Shown: piece after piece, positions 62,544-64,000 of the stretch
Layout: the number at the start of each line of letters is the position of its first letter
Position numbering within the stretch: the first letter of the stretch is position 1
NCBI GenBank assembly: GCA_040285825.1
Contig: JAUPSS010000006.1
Span: 62,001-126,000, forward strand
DNA length: 64,000 bases
Reading direction: 5' to 3'
From: Eukaryota sp. TZLM1-RC
Taxonomy: Eukaryota; Metamonada: BaSk clade
Translations under genes and position numbers: made by a program
Notes under the pieces: generated by a model
The model's input: the letters and a program-made list of their open reading frames with translations, nothing else
Databases searched by the model: none
Told to the model about the DNA's origin: nothing

Positions 62544-63899
62544 TTAAAAAGGAGGTGCAATTCTTTTGGTAACCGGCAGAGGAGCACTTGACAATTTATT
62601 AAACTTTGAGCCATTTCTTTCTGTTTTCACACAATTCAGAGTGGTTTGCCTCAATTTTGGTGGTTTAACATTTACTTTGGGAGAACCAATTCCAACTTTG
62701 GGTGATTTTTGCAATTTTTTCAGAATTTCTGTTCCTTTTCGTGGCGTCTTGGTTGGTTTTTGTACTAAACTATACGATGGTGGCAATTGTCGAGGTGTTG
62801 ATGGCATAGACGTTTGAGAACTATTGAGTATTTGCGGGGGTGAAATTTTGGGTTCAATTATTGGTTGCACATTTTGATCCCCTACTGACCCATATGAAAA
62901 ATTCATTTTTGTTCCAACACTAACTACATCACCACCATCAATAATTCCAAACATATTTACTTCTTTTTGAGTTACATTTTTAATAGAGATGCACTCCACC
63001 GAAAGATTGCCACTCAGACCACGTTTTGATTTCAATAATATCAAGTAGGGCTTCCAGATAAAAAACTGTTCTAATTCATTACGTTGTTCATCAGAAAGTT
63101 GTGCAAATTGGCCAGAAGCAAGTCCTAGAATAGCCTCAGCATTCTCCCCAAAAACCACACCATTTACACTGCCTGTATGATCGGCAATGCTGATATGGAC
63201 AAGATAGTGGGGACGACCAGGGTTAATATTGCCACCTAAAATTAGATTTCGCAGAAGAATTTCACATACATCGTCTGCATTGTCCATCTCTAATACGACC
63301 ATTACATTCATGACATGCCATGTAATAACCCTTGGAACCAGTTAGCCCAATTTCCGTCACAAAACCTATGATCTTTGCAAAGACTTTGAGTTCTTGTTGT
63401 TGATCGTTTTGGTGATTTAAGAATTGAACCACCGTTTCTAAAGCAATATCATCATCTTCCAACGAGGGCTGTTTGATCTTTGCCAAATTCTTCACATCAA
63501 TGGTTCCATTCTGTACCATTGTTTCTAGTGATCGCGCATCAGCACTCCTTGCGTGAGTGACTAATTCAGTTTCCTGAGTTTAATGGTTAATAATGAGGAC
63601 ATACTCCTGTTACTGAAATACTTACATTGTCCTTATAAGCAACAACCTTGGCAGCTACGAGTTCAATCACTGAATGCATGGGTAGTTGCTCTCCCATGGC
63701 AATATTATGTTCTCCCCATAGGGTGAGGTTACAAGCATTAGACTCGTCAGCTACACGTATCGTCATTTTCAACGTGTCAGTGCCTCGTTTAGTTTGTATT
63801 TGTTCTGTCTGTTGTAAGCGAAGTGCTGGAATATCATACTGGGAATTTGGCAACAACAACACAACATACATGGACCATTTGGTCAATGAATTGGGACAT
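62544..63899 (-). CDS. MEIOB: MEIOB, meiosis-specific OB-fold ssDNA-binding protein
   Basis: Four exons: 63899-63870, 63838-63626, 63573-63270 and 63235-62544. The introns are 31, 52 and 34 bp. Spliced length is 1239 bases, 412 residues plus stop, and every junction keeps the frame. The first OB-fold segment has TLKMTIRVADESNACNLTLWG. The C-terminal OB domain has a C4 zinc ribbon (CHEC...CRRC, the last Cys codon split by the third intron) and HISIADHTGSVNGVVF. It also has the MEIOB-like run GLASGQFAQLSDEQRNELEQ and YLILLKSKRGLSG. MEIOB binds ssDNA with SPATA22 and RPA during meiotic recombination. A low-complexity basic tail (~310-412) is an extra. The start is tentative: an upstream exon beyond 63899 is possible. 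Confidence 0.8.
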
Positions 63900-63957
63900 T
63901 GCATTAATTTTGCACCTTGGCGGAGCATTTATTGGGAATCTATTCGGTTGGGCTGGT

Positions 63958-64000
63958 ATGATGACTGACGACTCTGTGAATGTTGCTTCGTATTCTGAGG
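63958..64000 (+). CDS. Possible start of a divergent gene running off the window
   Basis: Two consecutive ATGs at 63958 open a frame (MMTDDSVNVASYSE) to the window end, divergent from MEIOB. It is too short to judge. Confidence 0.2.
   Translation, partial: MMTDDSVNVASYSE

Noticed and set aside
63262-63311. Separate small gene starting MNVMVVLEMDN at 63311
   Set aside because: It is the wrong frame of the zinc-ribbon exon; using the 34-bp intron at 63236-63269 completes the C4 ribbon instead.

Overview
The window is nuclear DNA of a microbial eukaryote (a protist) that I cannot name. It is AT-rich and uses the standard genetic code. Spliceosomal introns are very short: the ones I could place by reading-frame closure are 28, 28, 31, 32, 32, 34, 34 and 52 bp. 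Eukaryote-only genes include a CLEC16A/FPL protein, dolichol-phosphate mannose synthase, a RING/B-box/SPRY protein, TKL-type kinases and the meiotic protein MEIOB. No rRNA, tRNA or CRISPR was recognised.

Host genes in order: an RCC1-repeat single-pass membrane protein (3715-6568, -); a polytopic HGSNAT/acyltransferase-3-like protein (7689-8840, +); DPM1 (18378-19091, +); CLEC16A-like (28345-30675, -); a ThrE-type transporter with four tiny introns (43883-45391, +); a divergent cyclin-box protein (47795-48472, +); a 1190-aa leucine-rich-repeat protein (50775-54347, +); a RING-B-box-coiled-coil-SPRY protein (57323-58663, -) with a SPRY-only relative (61303-61840, -); and MEIOB (62544-63899, -). 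Broken host-gene pieces include an RBR ubiquitin-ligase fragment near 13.4-13.9 kb and a SET-domain fragment near 60.6-60.9 kb.

The most striking content is a dispersed multicopy family seen five times: 3-434, 1145-1979, 14621-16450, 31385-33133 and 39100-40824. Complete members join an N-terminal TKL-like kinase, a heptad-rich coiled coil and a C-terminal domain resembling ThuA/class-I-glutamine-amidotransferase-like folds. The copies are almost identical except in about seven short, regularly spaced clusters of the C-terminal domain, where residues are replaced wholesale. This looks like a receptor-kinase family with a diversified binding surface (allorecognition, immunity or prey/symbiont recognition are possible roles). 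The SPRY domains at 57.3 and 61.3 kb show a similar clustered pattern.

The rest is dense with mobile DNA. There are at least a dozen fragments of non-LTR elements with a C-terminal CCHC plus restriction-like endonuclease (R2-like architecture). There is one complete but decayed Ty3-like LTR element with only 121-bp LTRs and a 4-bp ATAT target duplication, a miniature non-autonomous relative nested in a non-LTR element, a solo LTR nested in another, hAT transposase remnants and a possible foldback element. Kinase copies, hAT ends, non-LTR elements and the 5' end of DPM1 have been duplicated together, so the region records serial segmental duplication and nested insertion.
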